A DNA stretch of 64,000 nucleotides from JBKHXF01 sp046566145 (GTDB taxonomy: Bacteria > Actinomycetota > Nitriliruptoria > Nitriliruptorales > Nitriliruptoraceae). This document shows, piece by piece, positions 7,942-16,136 of the stretch (position 1 is the first letter of the stretch; the number at the start of each line of letters is the position of its first letter). The translations under genes and the position numbers were made by a program. The notes beneath the pieces were generated by a model. The model was not told the DNA's origin. It ran no database searches and saw nothing but the letters and a program-made list of their open reading frames with translations. Location: contig JBKHXF010000027.1 in assembly GCA_046566145.1 (NCBI GenBank), forward strand, positions 1 through 64,000. The letters are read 5' to 3'.

Positions 7942-9543
7942 TCAGAAGGAGCCCTTGAAGACGTCGAGCGTCTTGTACTGGCGCCCGGCGCTCTCGGCGC
8001 ACTGCGCCTGGAGCACGTGGACCTGCGTCGTCCCGAAGTGGTTCTGGGGCGTGTAGGTCGTGGGCGGGAAGACCTTGCCCTTCACCGACAGCGTCTCGGT
8101 CAGCGCGCGGAAGTCCTCGCGGGTGAGGTCCGTCCCGAAGGTCTTCTCGTACGCGATCAGCAGCTGGTGCAGGACCTCGTTGGTGCCCCAGAGCGCCAGC
8201 GCGAGGTCGTCGTTCGGGACACCGAACTCCTGCGCGGCCTCGAAGAACTCCGGGACGTTCCTGCGGGCCCAGTCGAGGCCGGGGAAGGGTGAGAAGAAGA
8301 TGCCCTTGTCCACCCAAGCCCGCTCGCCGCAGCCCGAACCGAGGACGGCGTTGAGCCCCATCGAGACGCCCACGCCGACGAACTGGAACCGAACTCCAAG
8401 TTCGTCCGCCTTCTGCGCAAAACGAATGTAGTCGACCGGCGCGGTGAGGATGAAGACGACCTTGACGTCGCGCTTCTTCAGCTCGTTGGCGACCGAGGAG
8501 TACCAGTTCGGGTCGCCCTTCGGGTGGCGGATGACGCCCCCGTCGTTGAGGCCGAACTGCTTCACCCCGGCCTCCCAGCCGGCGACCGCGTCGTTGAAGT
8601 TGTCGGTCTGGGTGACGACCGCGGCGACCTTCGGGTTGTTCTTCAGGCCCTCGACGCCGTGCGGGTTCTTCTTCACGTACTGCGCCAGCAGGGTCGCCTG
8701 CTTGCGGTACGACATCGACGCCGCGAAGTACCACGGGTTGCCGACGAGGCCGGCCTCGGTGACGCCGGCGGAGAAGTAGGGGAAGCCCTGCTGCGCCGCC
8801 AGCGAGCCGCAGGCCTGGATCTGGTCGGTGCCACCACCGCCGGCGACGGTGAACGCGACGCTGGCGAGCTCGCGGCACACCTGGCGGGCGTTGGCGGGGT
8901 CGTACTTGTCGTCGCGGAAGAGCAGCTCGACGGTGGAGCGACCGAGGATCTTGATGCCCTCCTTCTTCAGCTTGCGCCAGTAGAGGTCACCGGACTTCTC
9001 GAAGGAGGTCGACGGCAGCGGCGCGGCGCCCGTCACGGGCGCGTGGGTCGCGACGGTGATCTTGTCGGCGGTGACGCCGGTGCGGTCGGAGCCGCGGGGC
9101 GTGACCTTCCCGGCCTGCTGCTGCTGCTGCGGCTGCTGCCCGGTGTTGCCCGTGCTGCCCGTGTTGCCCGTCGACCCGGTGCTGCCCGTCGAGCCGGTGC
9201 TCCCGGTGGAACCGGTGCTCCCGGTCGAGCCAGTGGAACCCGTGCTGCCGGCGCCGTCGGTCCCGGTGGACCCGTCGACCGCGCCCGTGCCGAGGTCGAG
9301 CGGCTGCTCGGAGCCCAGGCCGGCGTCGCCGCCCGCGTCGAGCGAGAACTCGCCGTCGGTGGCGCCCTCGGTGCCGACGCCGCCCTCGAGCGGGGCCCCG
9401 GCGACCGGGATGCCCCCGGTGGAGCCGTCGACGTGGACGCCCGGCTTCTGGCCGCAGGCGGTGAGCGCCATGGCGAGCACGACGCCGGCGGCGGTCGCGC
9501 GGGCCATCCGGCGGTGGACGGCGCGTGTGGTGGTGTGACGCAT
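7942..9543 (-). CDS. LIV-type ABC transporter substrate-binding lipoprotein (receptor 2)
   Basis: A second Peripla_BP_6-type receptor, 533 aa. The lipoprotein signal ends in ALTAC with Cys30. The tether (31 to about 150) begins with the same CGQKPGVHV motif as receptor 1, then contains about a dozen STG repeats (residues 100-135) and a Gln-rich stretch (136-143). The folded domain starts at KITVATHAPVTGAAPLP and keeps the family blocks seen in receptor 1 (FRDDKYDPANARQVCREL, FPYFSAGVTEAGLVGNPWYF). ATG start with GGGAGG seven bases upstream. It has its own terminator and no permeases of its own nearby, so it may share the livHMGF channel with a different ligand. Ligand unknown. Confidence 0.87.
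   Translation of the reverse strand: MRHTTTRAVHRRMARATAAGVVLAMALTACGQKPGVHVDGSTGGIPVAGAPLEGGVGTEGATDGEFSLDAGGDAGLGSEQPLDLGTGAVDGSTGTDGAGSTGSTGSTGSTGSTGSTGSTGSTGSTGNTGSTGNTGQQPQQQQQAGKVTPRGSDRTGVTADKITVATHAPVTGAAPLPSTSFEKSGDLYWRKLKKEGIKILGRSTVELLFRDDKYDPANARQVCRELASVAFTVAGGGGTDQIQACGSLAAQQGFPYFSAGVTEAGLVGNPWYFAASMSYRKQATLLAQYVKKNPHGVEGLKNNPKVAAVVTQTDNFNDAVAGWEAGVKQFGLNDGGVIRHPKGDPNWYSSVANELKKRDVKVVFILTAPVDYIRFAQKADELGVRFQFVGVGVSMGLNAVLGSGCGERAWVDKGIFFSPFPGLDWARRNVPEFFEAAQEFGVPNDDLALALWGTNEVLHQLLIAYEKTFGTDLTREDFRALTETLSVKGKVFPPTTYTPQNHFGTTQVHVLQAQCAESAGRQYKTLDVFKGSF
9115..9246 (-). repeat. STG-codon repeat and Gln run in receptor 2 tether
   Basis: In-frame repeat of Ser-Thr-Gly codons (residues 100-135) followed by a Gln-rich run (136-143) in the 7942-9543 gene. 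On the plus strand it reads as variants of a nine-base unit. It is coding low complexity; copy number could vary by slippage. Confidence 0.8.
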
Positions 9544-9674
9544 CGATGGACCTCCCGTGGCCGACCCGGCGGCCCCTCCCAGGGTCGCGCGGAGGGGGAT
9601 CGGCCCTCCCTACCGGTTGTTCTTCGCCGTCCCCTCCGCGGTTTCCTGCCGGCCCGGCGGTACCGTCCGGCGCG

Positions 9675-12098
9675 ATGCGTCCGCTCCCCCGCCTCGCACC
9701 CCTGCTCGCCGCGTGCGCGGTGCTGGCCACGGCGTGCGGCAGCGTGGTCACGCTCGAGGCGGGCGATCCGGTCGAGTTCGTCCAGCAGCCCCAGACCTCC
9801 CGCATCCTCGCGTCGGACGGGTCGGTGCTCGCGGAGCTGCACGGGGAGCAGGACCGCGAGGACGTGCCGCTCGAGCAGGTCGCGGACGTGCTCACCCAGG
9901 CCGTCGTGTCGGTGGAGGACCGCCGCTTCTTCCTGCACCGGGGCGTCGACGTCGCCGCGATCGCCCGCGCCGCGGTGCGCAACGTCGAGGCGGGCGGCGT
10001 CAGCGAGGGCGGCTCGACCATCACCCAGCAGTACGTGAAGAACACGATGACGGGCAACGCCGTCACCCTCGACCGCAAGCTCGAGGAGGCCGCGCTCGCG
10101 TTCCAGCTCGAGCAGCGCTACTCCAAGGGCGAGATCCTCGAGCGCTACCTCAACACCGTCTACTTCGGCAAGGGTGCCTACGGGGTCCGCGCCGCGAGCC
10201 AGCGGTTCTTCGGCGTCGCCCCCGACGAGCTGGCCCTCGACCAGGCGGCGCTGCTGGCCGGGCTGGTCCAGTCCCCCTCGACCTACGACCCCTACACGGC
10301 GCCCGAGCGGGCACTGGCCCGCAGGGAGGTGGTGCTGCGCACGATGGTGGAGACCGGCGCGATCACGCGCGCCGAGGCGGACGCCGCCGCGGCCGCCCCG
10401 CTCGAGCTCGCCCCGTCGCCCGAGGAGTTCGACCTGCTGCGGGCGCCGTACCTCGTCGACGAGGTCAAGCGCATCCTCACCGACGACCCGGACGGCGTCT
10501 TCGCCGCGGTCCTGGGGGCGGACGTCGACACGCGCGTGGAGGCGCTGTTCGGTGGCGGACTGCGCATCACCACGACCCTCGACCCCGAGGTGCAGCGCCA
10601 CGCGGAGGAGGCCGTCGCCTCCGTGCTCACCGAGCCCGACGACCCGGCGGCCGCCGTGGTGGTGCTCGACCCCGACAGCGGCGCGGTCCGGGCGATGGTC
10701 GGCGGGCGCGACTGGTTCGACCCGGACGACCCGACCGCGCGCTTCAACCTCGCGACCAGGGCCAGGCGGCAGCCCGGCTCGTCCTTCAAGCCGATCGTGC
10801 TCGCGACCGCGCTCGACCGCGGGGTCGGCCTCGACCGGATGTTCCCGGGCGGCGCCTGCGTGGCGTTCGAGGAGGTCCCCGACTGGCGCGACGGGGTCTG
10901 CAACTACGCCGACACCGCGTACGGACCCGTGAGCCTGCGCGAGGCCACCGTCGCCAGCGTCAACACCGCCTACGCCCGCCTCTCGGTCGAGCTCGGGCCC
11001 CAGAACATCGCCGCGACGGCCCGGACCCTCGGCATCACCGGCCTCGGCGACCCGGTCCCCGCCATCGCGCTCGGCGCGCAGGAGGTCACCCCGCTCCAGC
11101 TCGCGGGGGCCTACCAGCCCTTCGCGACGCTCGGGGTGCAGCACCCGGTGCACCTGGTCGAGCGCATCGAGACGGCCGACGGCCGCGTGCTGTGGGAGCA
11201 CCGGGGCGCGGAGCTGCGGGTGCTGCCCGAGGCCGTGGCGTACTTCGTGACCGCGACCCTCACCGAGGTGGTCGAGCGCGGCACCGGGGTGCGGGCCGAC
11301 ATCGACCGGCCGCAGGCGGGCAAGACCGGGACGAGCCAGAACTCCGCCGACGCGTGGTTCGTGGGTTACACGCCCGACCTGCTCGCGGCCGTGTGGGTCG
11401 GGTTCCCTGAGGGGCAGGTCCCCATGGTCCCGCCGCGGACCCGCGAGGTGGTCGAGGGCGGGCGCTGGCCCGCGCAGATCTGGGCCGCGCTGATGGAGCC
11501 GGCGCTGGACGGCGTGGACCCGACGCCGTTCCCGGTGCCGCAGATCGACCTGCAGGTCGTCGAGGTGGACGCGACCCGCGACTGCCTGCCCAACCCCTAC
11601 ACGCCGGCGGACGTCATCGAGCTGCGGGAGTACCTGCCGGGCACGGCCCCGACCGAGCTGTGCACCGAGCCGACCGGACCGCCGGTCGACGACGTGCCGG
11701 ACGTCGTCGGGCTCCCGCTCGACACGGCGCGCTCGTTGTTGGCCGCGCAGGGCTTCCCGATCGTGGAGCGGCCCATCGCCGCGACGCTGTACCCACCGGG
11801 CTTCGTGGCCCGCCAGCGGCCGGGCCCCGGCGGCTCGACCTCCCCCGACGACGGCAACGCCGTGGTGCTGTGGGTCACGGTGACCTCCCGCACCCGCGTG
11901 GCGGTCCCGTCGGTCGTCGGCCTCCCCCGGGCCGAGGCGGTCGCCGCGCTGGAGGACGCCGGGTTCGTCGTCGACGTGCGCGAGGGCTGCGACCTGCAGG
12001 AGTGCGTGCAGCCCTCCGGGTCCGTCGAGGCGCTGCAGCCCGGCGCCGGCGAGCGCGTCGTCCAGCACGGCGTGGTCACGATCCTCGTGGCCCCCTGA
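9675..12098 (+). CDS. Class A penicillin-binding protein with PASTA domains (transglycosylase/transpeptidase)
   Basis: Bifunctional peptidoglycan synthase, 807 aa. The N-terminus looks like a lipoprotein signal (VLATAC, Cys21) where PBPs usually have a plain membrane helix. The glycosyltransferase domain has the catalytic Glu81 in SVEDRRFFLHRG and the GGSTITQQYVKN motif. The transpeptidase has PGSSFK (Ser369, Lys372), then SVN (in VASVNTAYA) and KTGT (in AGKTGTSQ). Two PASTA-like repeats follow from about 685 (DVPDVVGLPLDTARSLL and AVPSVVGLPRAEAVAAL), which in other proteins sense cell-wall fragments. No Shine-Dalgarno is visible before ATG 9675; TACCGT at 9661-9666 could be a -10 box, making a leaderless mRNA. 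It is divergent from receptor 2. Confidence 0.93.
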   Translation: MRPLPRLAPLLAACAVLATACGSVVTLEAGDPVEFVQQPQTSRILASDGSVLAELHGEQDREDVPLEQVADVLTQAVVSVEDRRFFLHRGVDVAAIARAAVRNVEAGGVSEGGSTITQQYVKNTMTGNAVTLDRKLEEAALAFQLEQRYSKGEILERYLNTVYFGKGAYGVRAASQRFFGVAPDELALDQAALLAGLVQSPSTYDPYTAPERALARREVVLRTMVETGAITRAEADAAAAAPLELAPSPEEFDLLRAPYLVDEVKRILTDDPDGVFAAVLGADVDTRVEALFGGGLRITTTLDPEVQRHAEEAVASVLTEPDDPAAAVVVLDPDSGAVRAMVGGRDWFDPDDPTARFNLATRARRQPGSSFKPIVLATALDRGVGLDRMFPGGACVAFEEVPDWRDGVCNYADTAYGPVSLREATVASVNTAYARLSVELGPQNIAATARTLGITGLGDPVPAIALGAQEVTPLQLAGAYQPFATLGVQHPVHLVERIETADGRVLWEHRGAELRVLPEAVAYFVTATLTEVVERGTGVRADIDRPQAGKTGTSQNSADAWFVGYTPDLLAAVWVGFPEGQVPMVPPRTREVVEGGRWPAQIWAALMEPALDGVDPTPFPVPQIDLQVVEVDATRDCLPNPYTPADVIELREYLPGTAPTELCTEPTGPPVDDVPDVVGLPLDTARSLLAAQGFPIVERPIAATLYPPGFVARQRPGPGGSTSPDDGNAVVLWVTVTSRTRVAVPSVVGLPRAEAVAALEDAGFVVDVREGCDLQECVQPSGSVEALQPGAGERVVQHGVVTILVAP

Positions 12099-12124
12099 CG
12101 CCGCGGAGCCCGGGCCGTGGCGTC
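12097..12124. terminator. Bidirectional terminator between PBP and glycosylase genes
   Basis: A 10-bp stem with one G-T pair (12097-12106 with 12115-12124) and 8-base loop sits exactly between two convergent genes and overlaps both stop codons. It can serve both directions. Confidence 0.6.
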
Positions 12125-12761
12125 ACGCCCGCGGGTGGCGCGCGTAGCGGCTGACCTCGGCCACGCCGGCGAGGTGGAAGCGCCACGGGGTGTCGGCCGC
12201 GAGCCGCACCCCGACGCGGGGGCCGGCGACGACCGCGCCGGCGGCCGGCGCGAACCCGTCGGTCGCCAGCCGGACGGGTGAGGTCGGGTCGCACAGGTCG
12301 ACGCCGTCGTGCGTCCGGTCGAGCGCGAGGGCCTGGGCGAGCCGGCCCGGGCCGCCGGTGCGCTCCACCGGCCGCCGCGCCCGGGGCCGCCGCGCGTCGA
12401 CGTGGGCGTCCCCGGCGAGCACGACACCGGCGCGCAGCAGCACCGCCGCGCCCTCCCCCGCCCGACCCGCCACCACGTTCGCGCAGTGGTGCATGCCGTA
12501 GGTGAAGTAGACGTAGAGGTGTCCGGCCTCGCCGAACATCGTGGCGTTGCCGGGCGTCTCGCCGCGGAAGGTGTGGCTCGCCGGGTCGTCCTGCCGGTAC
12601 GCCTCGACCTCGACGAGCCGCACGACCGTCTCGGACCCGTCGGGCTCGGCCCGCACCACGAGCGCCCCGAGCAGGTCGTGTGCCACCGCCGGCGCATCGC
12701 CGACCAGCCGCCGGCGCGGGAACGGGCGGGGGCGTCCGAGCTGGCGCAGCCCGGCGGGCAT
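12123..12761 (-). CDS. DNA-3-methyladenine glycosylase (AAG/Mpg family)
   Basis: Base-excision enzyme that removes alkylated purines from DNA, 212 aa, normal for the family. Typical motifs are VRLVEVEAYRQDDPASHTFRG (active-site Glu in the VEAY block), NATMFGEAGHLYVYFTYGMHHCANVV, and LLRAG. The ATG shares one base with the TGA of the upstream PolX gene (TGATG), so the two DNA repair genes are probably translationally coupled. The start has no close alternative. Confidence 0.92.
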   Translation of the reverse strand: MPAGLRQLGRPRPFPRRRLVGDAPAVAHDLLGALVVRAEPDGSETVVRLVEVEAYRQDDPASHTFRGETPGNATMFGEAGHLYVYFTYGMHHCANVVAGRAGEGAAVLLRAGVVLAGDAHVDARRPRARRPVERTGGPGRLAQALALDRTHDGVDLCDPTSPVRLATDGFAPAAGAVVAGPRVGVRLAADTPWRFHLAGVAEVSRYARHPRA

Positions 12762-14518
12762 CAGCCGGCCCGCTTGGCGCGCACCCAGTCGAGGAACCGC
12801 TCGCGGGGCCAGGTGTTGGCGACGAGGTCGGCGGGCACGCCGGCACGGCGTGCCCAGCGGACGCCGTGCTCGTGGTTGTCGAGGTCGCCCAGCGCGTGCG
12901 CGTCGGTCGAGATCACCAGGGTGGCACCGCGCTCCACCGCGAGGCGCAGGACCTCCTGCGGGGCGTCGAGACGCGCGAGCGAGCCGTTGACCTCGATGGC
13001 GCAGCCGGTCTCGACGGCGGCGTCGACCACCGCCTCCACGTCGAGGTCGATGCCCGGCCGCGTGCCGATCCTCCGGCCCGTCAGGTGCCCGACGACGTTC
13101 ACGGCCGGGTCGCGCATGGCCGTGAGGATCCGCCGCGTCTGCTCGGCGACGGGGCGCCGGAAGTGGGAGTGGACGCTCGCCACGCCGAAGTCGAACCCGG
13201 CGAGGAACTCCGGGTCGTAGTCGACGGACCCGTCGATGCCGATGTTGAGCTCGGCGCCGTGGAGCAGGGCGATGTCGCCGCGCTCGTCCTCGAGGCGCCG
13301 GATGCGGGTGCGCTGCTCGAGCATCGCCGCGCGGGACGCCCCGTTGATGGTGAGGTCCTCGGCGTGGTCGGTGATGGCGAGGTAGTCGAGGCCCCGCTCG
13401 ACGCAGGCGGCGACGAGGTCCTCCAGGGTCTGCCGGCCGTCGCCGGAGAGGTCGGTGTGGTCGTGCAGGTCGCCGCGGAGCGCCTCGAGGGTGACGAGGC
13501 CGGGCTCGCCACCACGGGCGGCCGCCTCGACCTCCCCGGTGTCCTCGCGGCGCTCCGGGGGAACCCAGGCGAGGTCGAGCGCCGCGTAGACGTCCTGTTC
13601 GGTGACAGCGGCGACCACCTCGCCGGGCTCGCCGTCGACGAGCCGCGCGAGCGCGTACTCGTTGAGGGTCAGGTCCCGCTGCAGCGCCCGCTGGCGGAGC
13701 TGGATGTTGTGGGCCTTCGACCCGGTGAAGTAGACGAGCGCGGCACCGAAGCGGTCGGGCGGGACGACGCGGAGGTCGACCTGCAGCCCCTCCCAGGTCA
13801 CGATCGAGGTCTTCGTGTCGCCGCTGACCAGCACGTCGGAGACCTCGGGCAGGGCGCGGAAGGCGGCCATGACCGGGGCGGGGTCGGTGGACGCGACGAG
13901 CAGGTCCACGTCACCGATGGTCTCGCGGAAGCGGCGGAGGCTGCCGGCCACCTCGACCCGCTCGACCTCGTCGAGCCCGGCGAGCGCGTCGGCGAGCGCC
14001 CGGGCGGCCGGCAGGGCCACGGCGATGGGCGTGCGTCGCTCCTCCCCGCCGGCGGTGACCCCGGAGCGCTCCAGCGCCTCGCGGACGTTCTGCTGGGTCT
14101 TCTCCCCGAGCCCCGGCAGGCCCGCCAGCTTCCCGGCCTCGAGCGCGGCACGGAGCCCCTCGAGGTCCGTGACGCCGAGCTCGGACTGCAGCAGCGCGAT
14201 GGTCTTCGGACCGAGCCCCGGGATCCGCAGCAGGTCGCGCTGCCCGGCGGGGTGGCGCGCCCGCAGCTCCTCGAGCTTCGCCATCGTCCCGGTCTCGACG
14301 ACCTCCCGGACCTTCTCGGCGGTGCTCCTCCCGACCCCGTCGAGCGCCGTCAGCTCCCGGACGGACATCTCCGACACGTCGCGTGACAGGCCCTGCAGCG
14401 CCCGGACCGCCTTCTCGTACGCCCGGACCCGGAACGACTGCGGGTCCTGCTCGTCGAGGACGGTCAGGGTGACCAGCTCCTCGAGCAGGGCCACGACCTG
14501 GGCGTTGGACCGCGACAC
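12761..14518 (-). CDS. polX: DNA polymerase/3'-5' exonuclease PolX (Pol X + PHP domains)
   Basis: Family X repair polymerase fused to a PHP phosphoesterase, 585 aa, normal for bacterial PolX. Residues 1-80 are the N-terminal helix-hairpin-helix region, with more HhH turns around 90-130 (IPGLGPKTIALL, LPGLGEKTQQNV). The nucleotidyl-transfer Asp pair is in ETIGDVDLLVAS and the third Asp in QVDLRVV; FTGSKAHNIQLRQRA is a family signature. The PHP domain starts at DLHDHTDLSGDG (about 345) with metal ligands also in AITDHAE and STDAHALGDLDN. GTG start with AGGAG eight bases upstream. It overlaps the glycosylase gene downstream, so the pair probably acts in alkylation and base-excision repair. Confidence 0.93.
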   Translation of the reverse strand: MSRSNAQVVALLEELVTLTVLDEQDPQSFRVRAYEKAVRALQGLSRDVSEMSVRELTALDGVGRSTAEKVREVVETGTMAKLEELRARHPAGQRDLLRIPGLGPKTIALLQSELGVTDLEGLRAALEAGKLAGLPGLGEKTQQNVREALERSGVTAGGEERRTPIAVALPAARALADALAGLDEVERVEVAGSLRRFRETIGDVDLLVASTDPAPVMAAFRALPEVSDVLVSGDTKTSIVTWEGLQVDLRVVPPDRFGAALVYFTGSKAHNIQLRQRALQRDLTLNEYALARLVDGEPGEVVAAVTEQDVYAALDLAWVPPERREDTGEVEAAARGGEPGLVTLEALRGDLHDHTDLSGDGRQTLEDLVAACVERGLDYLAITDHAEDLTINGASRAAMLEQRTRIRRLEDERGDIALLHGAELNIGIDGSVDYDPEFLAGFDFGVASVHSHFRRPVAEQTRRILTAMRDPAVNVVGHLTGRRIGTRPGIDLDVEAVVDAAVETGCAIEVNGSLARLDAPQEVLRLAVERGATLVISTDAHALGDLDNHEHGVRWARRAGVPADLVANTWPRERFLDWVRAKRAG

Positions 14519-14593
14519 GTCGCCTGCTCCTCGCTCACGCCGGCGGCGCGGGTGCGCGGACCGCCGGCCCCGGACCGTACCCGCGGCCTTCAG

Positions 14594-14644
14594 ACCGTCC
14601 GGTCCCGGCCGACTGGGGGTCGGACGACCCACCGTCCGGTCCCG
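14594..14644. promoter_or_regulatory. Paired palindrome-like repeats in the polX/histidine kinase divergent promoter
   Basis: The 14-base sequence beginning ACCGTCCGGT occurs twice, at 14594-14607 and 14631-14644, in the 169-base region between the two divergent genes. Each copy has ACCG and CGGT arms around TC, so each could bind a dimeric regulator. A possible -10 for polX, TACGGT on the minus strand, is at 14574-14579. The regulator is unknown. Confidence 0.4.
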
Positions 14645-14687
14645 CCTCGCGACCGGCCCGGGTCCGACCCGCGCACGGGACGTGCGG

Positions 14688-16136
14688 ATGACGATGGACA
14701 CACGGATGCGGACACGACCACCCCACGGCCACCCGTGGCCCGGCGCTGGTCTCGTCCCGGTCGTGACCGCCTCGCTGGTCGTGTGGCTCGTCCTCGGCGC
14801 GACGGCGTTCGTGGTGCTGCGCGACGTCGACGCCGGGACCCTGCTGCTCCTCGGGGGGGCCGGCCTCGTCGCCGTGGCCACCGCGTGCGTCACCCTGGAC
14901 CTGCTGCTGCGCCGGCGGGTGGAGCTCGCCACGGCCACAGCCCGCCGCGCGCACGAGCAGCTGCGCGGCGTCATGAACTCGGCCCCCGACGGGATCCTCG
15001 CACTGGACCCGGACGGTCGGGTGACGGACGGCAACCCCGCAGCCGTGGAGCTGCTCGGCGTGCCGCTCGAGCAGCTCCTCGGTCGCGACGTCCACACGCT
15101 GCTCGTCCACGCCCCCGCCGCGGGCGAGCGGCTCGAGACCCGGCTGTGCACCGGTGCCGCCGGCGGCGAGCCGGTCGAGGCGGTGCTGCAGATCCACCCG
15201 GACGGCTCCGGCTCCACCGTGCTGCTGCGCGACATCCGTCAGCAGCTCGCCGACCGGGCGCAGCTCGAGCAGCACGCCGCGGAGCTGGAGCGGCTGAACG
15301 CCGAGCTGACCTCGCTCGACGCGATGAAGCGCGACTTCGTGTCGATGGCGTCCCACGAGGTGCGCACGCCCATCACCGCGATCCGCGGGTTCTCGCTCAC
15401 GCTGTCGCGACGGTGGGACGAGCTCTCGGACGCCGACCGGATCCGCTGCTTCGAGGTCATCCACCGCCAGACCGACCGGCTCTGGCGAGTCATCGACGAC
15501 CTGCTCGTGGCATCGCGCATCGAGGCCGGGTCGGTGGACGCCGAGCAGATGGCGACCAACGTCGCGACCCTCCTCGCGCGAGCGATCGACGACGCGGGCG
15601 TGCCGCCCTCCCAGGTCGTCGTCGCGTGCCCCTCCGACCTCGACGTGGTCGTGGTGCGCGACCACCTGCGGCGGATCGTGACGTCCTTCCTCTCCAACGC
15701 CCGCAAGTACGGCGAGGCCCCCTTCGAGATCACCGCCGACCACGACGGCGACGGCGTCGCCGTCCGGGTCCGTGACCACGGGGTCGGCGTCGACGAGTCG
15801 TTCCGGCGGCACCTGTTCGACACCTTCACCCAGGCGTCGACCGGCATCACGCGGACCTCGACCGGCACGGGCCTCGGGCTCGCGGTCGCGCGCGGGCTCG
15901 CCGAGGCGGTCGAGGGGACCGTCTGGTACGAGCCGGCACCGGACGGTGGCGCGTGCTTCGGGGTCCGGCTGCCGGCGACGCGCCGGGCCGCCTCCCCGGC
16001 GACGCCGCCCGGGCCGCCGGAGCGACCCGCTGACCGCTCCGTGCTGCAGCGGCCGGCCGACGCGTCACCGACGGAGCGGGCGGCTCAGCGCTGGGCGTCG
16101 CCCGACGCCCAGGAGAGGCGCTCCGCCGCGAGCTGA
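14688..16136 (+). CDS. Membrane-bound sensor histidine kinase with PAS domain
   Basis: Two-component sensor kinase, about 482 aa. Two hydrophobic segments lie at roughly 25-45 and 53-75, with almost nothing between them, so there is no extracellular sensor. A PAS domain follows (about 85-190, LRGVMNSAPDGILALDPDGRV). The HisKA box is SMASHEVRTPITAIRGF; the ATPase domain has SFLSNARKYGE (N), VRDHGVGVD (G1), LFDTFTQA (F) and GTGLGLAVARG (G2). The tail is Pro/Ala-rich. Possible ATG starts lie at 14688, 14694 and 14706; the first has GGGA seven bases upstream. It is divergent from polX, no response regulator is adjacent, and its 3' end overlaps the next gene by 52 bases tail to tail. Confidence 0.9.
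   Translation: MTMDTRMRTRPPHGHPWPGAGLVPVVTASLVVWLVLGATAFVVLRDVDAGTLLLLGGAGLVAVATACVTLDLLLRRRVELATATARRAHEQLRGVMNSAPDGILALDPDGRVTDGNPAAVELLGVPLEQLLGRDVHTLLVHAPAAGERLETRLCTGAAGGEPVEAVLQIHPDGSGSTVLLRDIRQQLADRAQLEQHAAELERLNAELTSLDAMKRDFVSMASHEVRTPITAIRGFSLTLSRRWDELSDADRIRCFEVIHRQTDRLWRVIDDLLVASRIEAGSVDAEQMATNVATLLARAIDDAGVPPSQVVVACPSDLDVVVVRDHLRRIVTSFLSNARKYGEAPFEITADHDGDGVAVRVRDHGVGVDESFRRHLFDTFTQASTGITRTSTGTGLGLAVARGLAEAVEGTVWYEPAPDGGACFGVRLPATRRAASPATPPGPPERPADRSVLQRPADASPTERAAQRWASPDAQERRSAAS

Noticed and set aside
9115..9246. Short repeats resembling a CRISPR array
   Set aside because: Repeat unit is nine bases, in frame, without spacers; it encodes Ser-Thr-Gly in a lipoprotein tether.
9033..12068. 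1011-codon minus-strand open frame over the PBP gene
   Set aside because: Antisense shadow; PBP catalytic motifs are on the plus strand.
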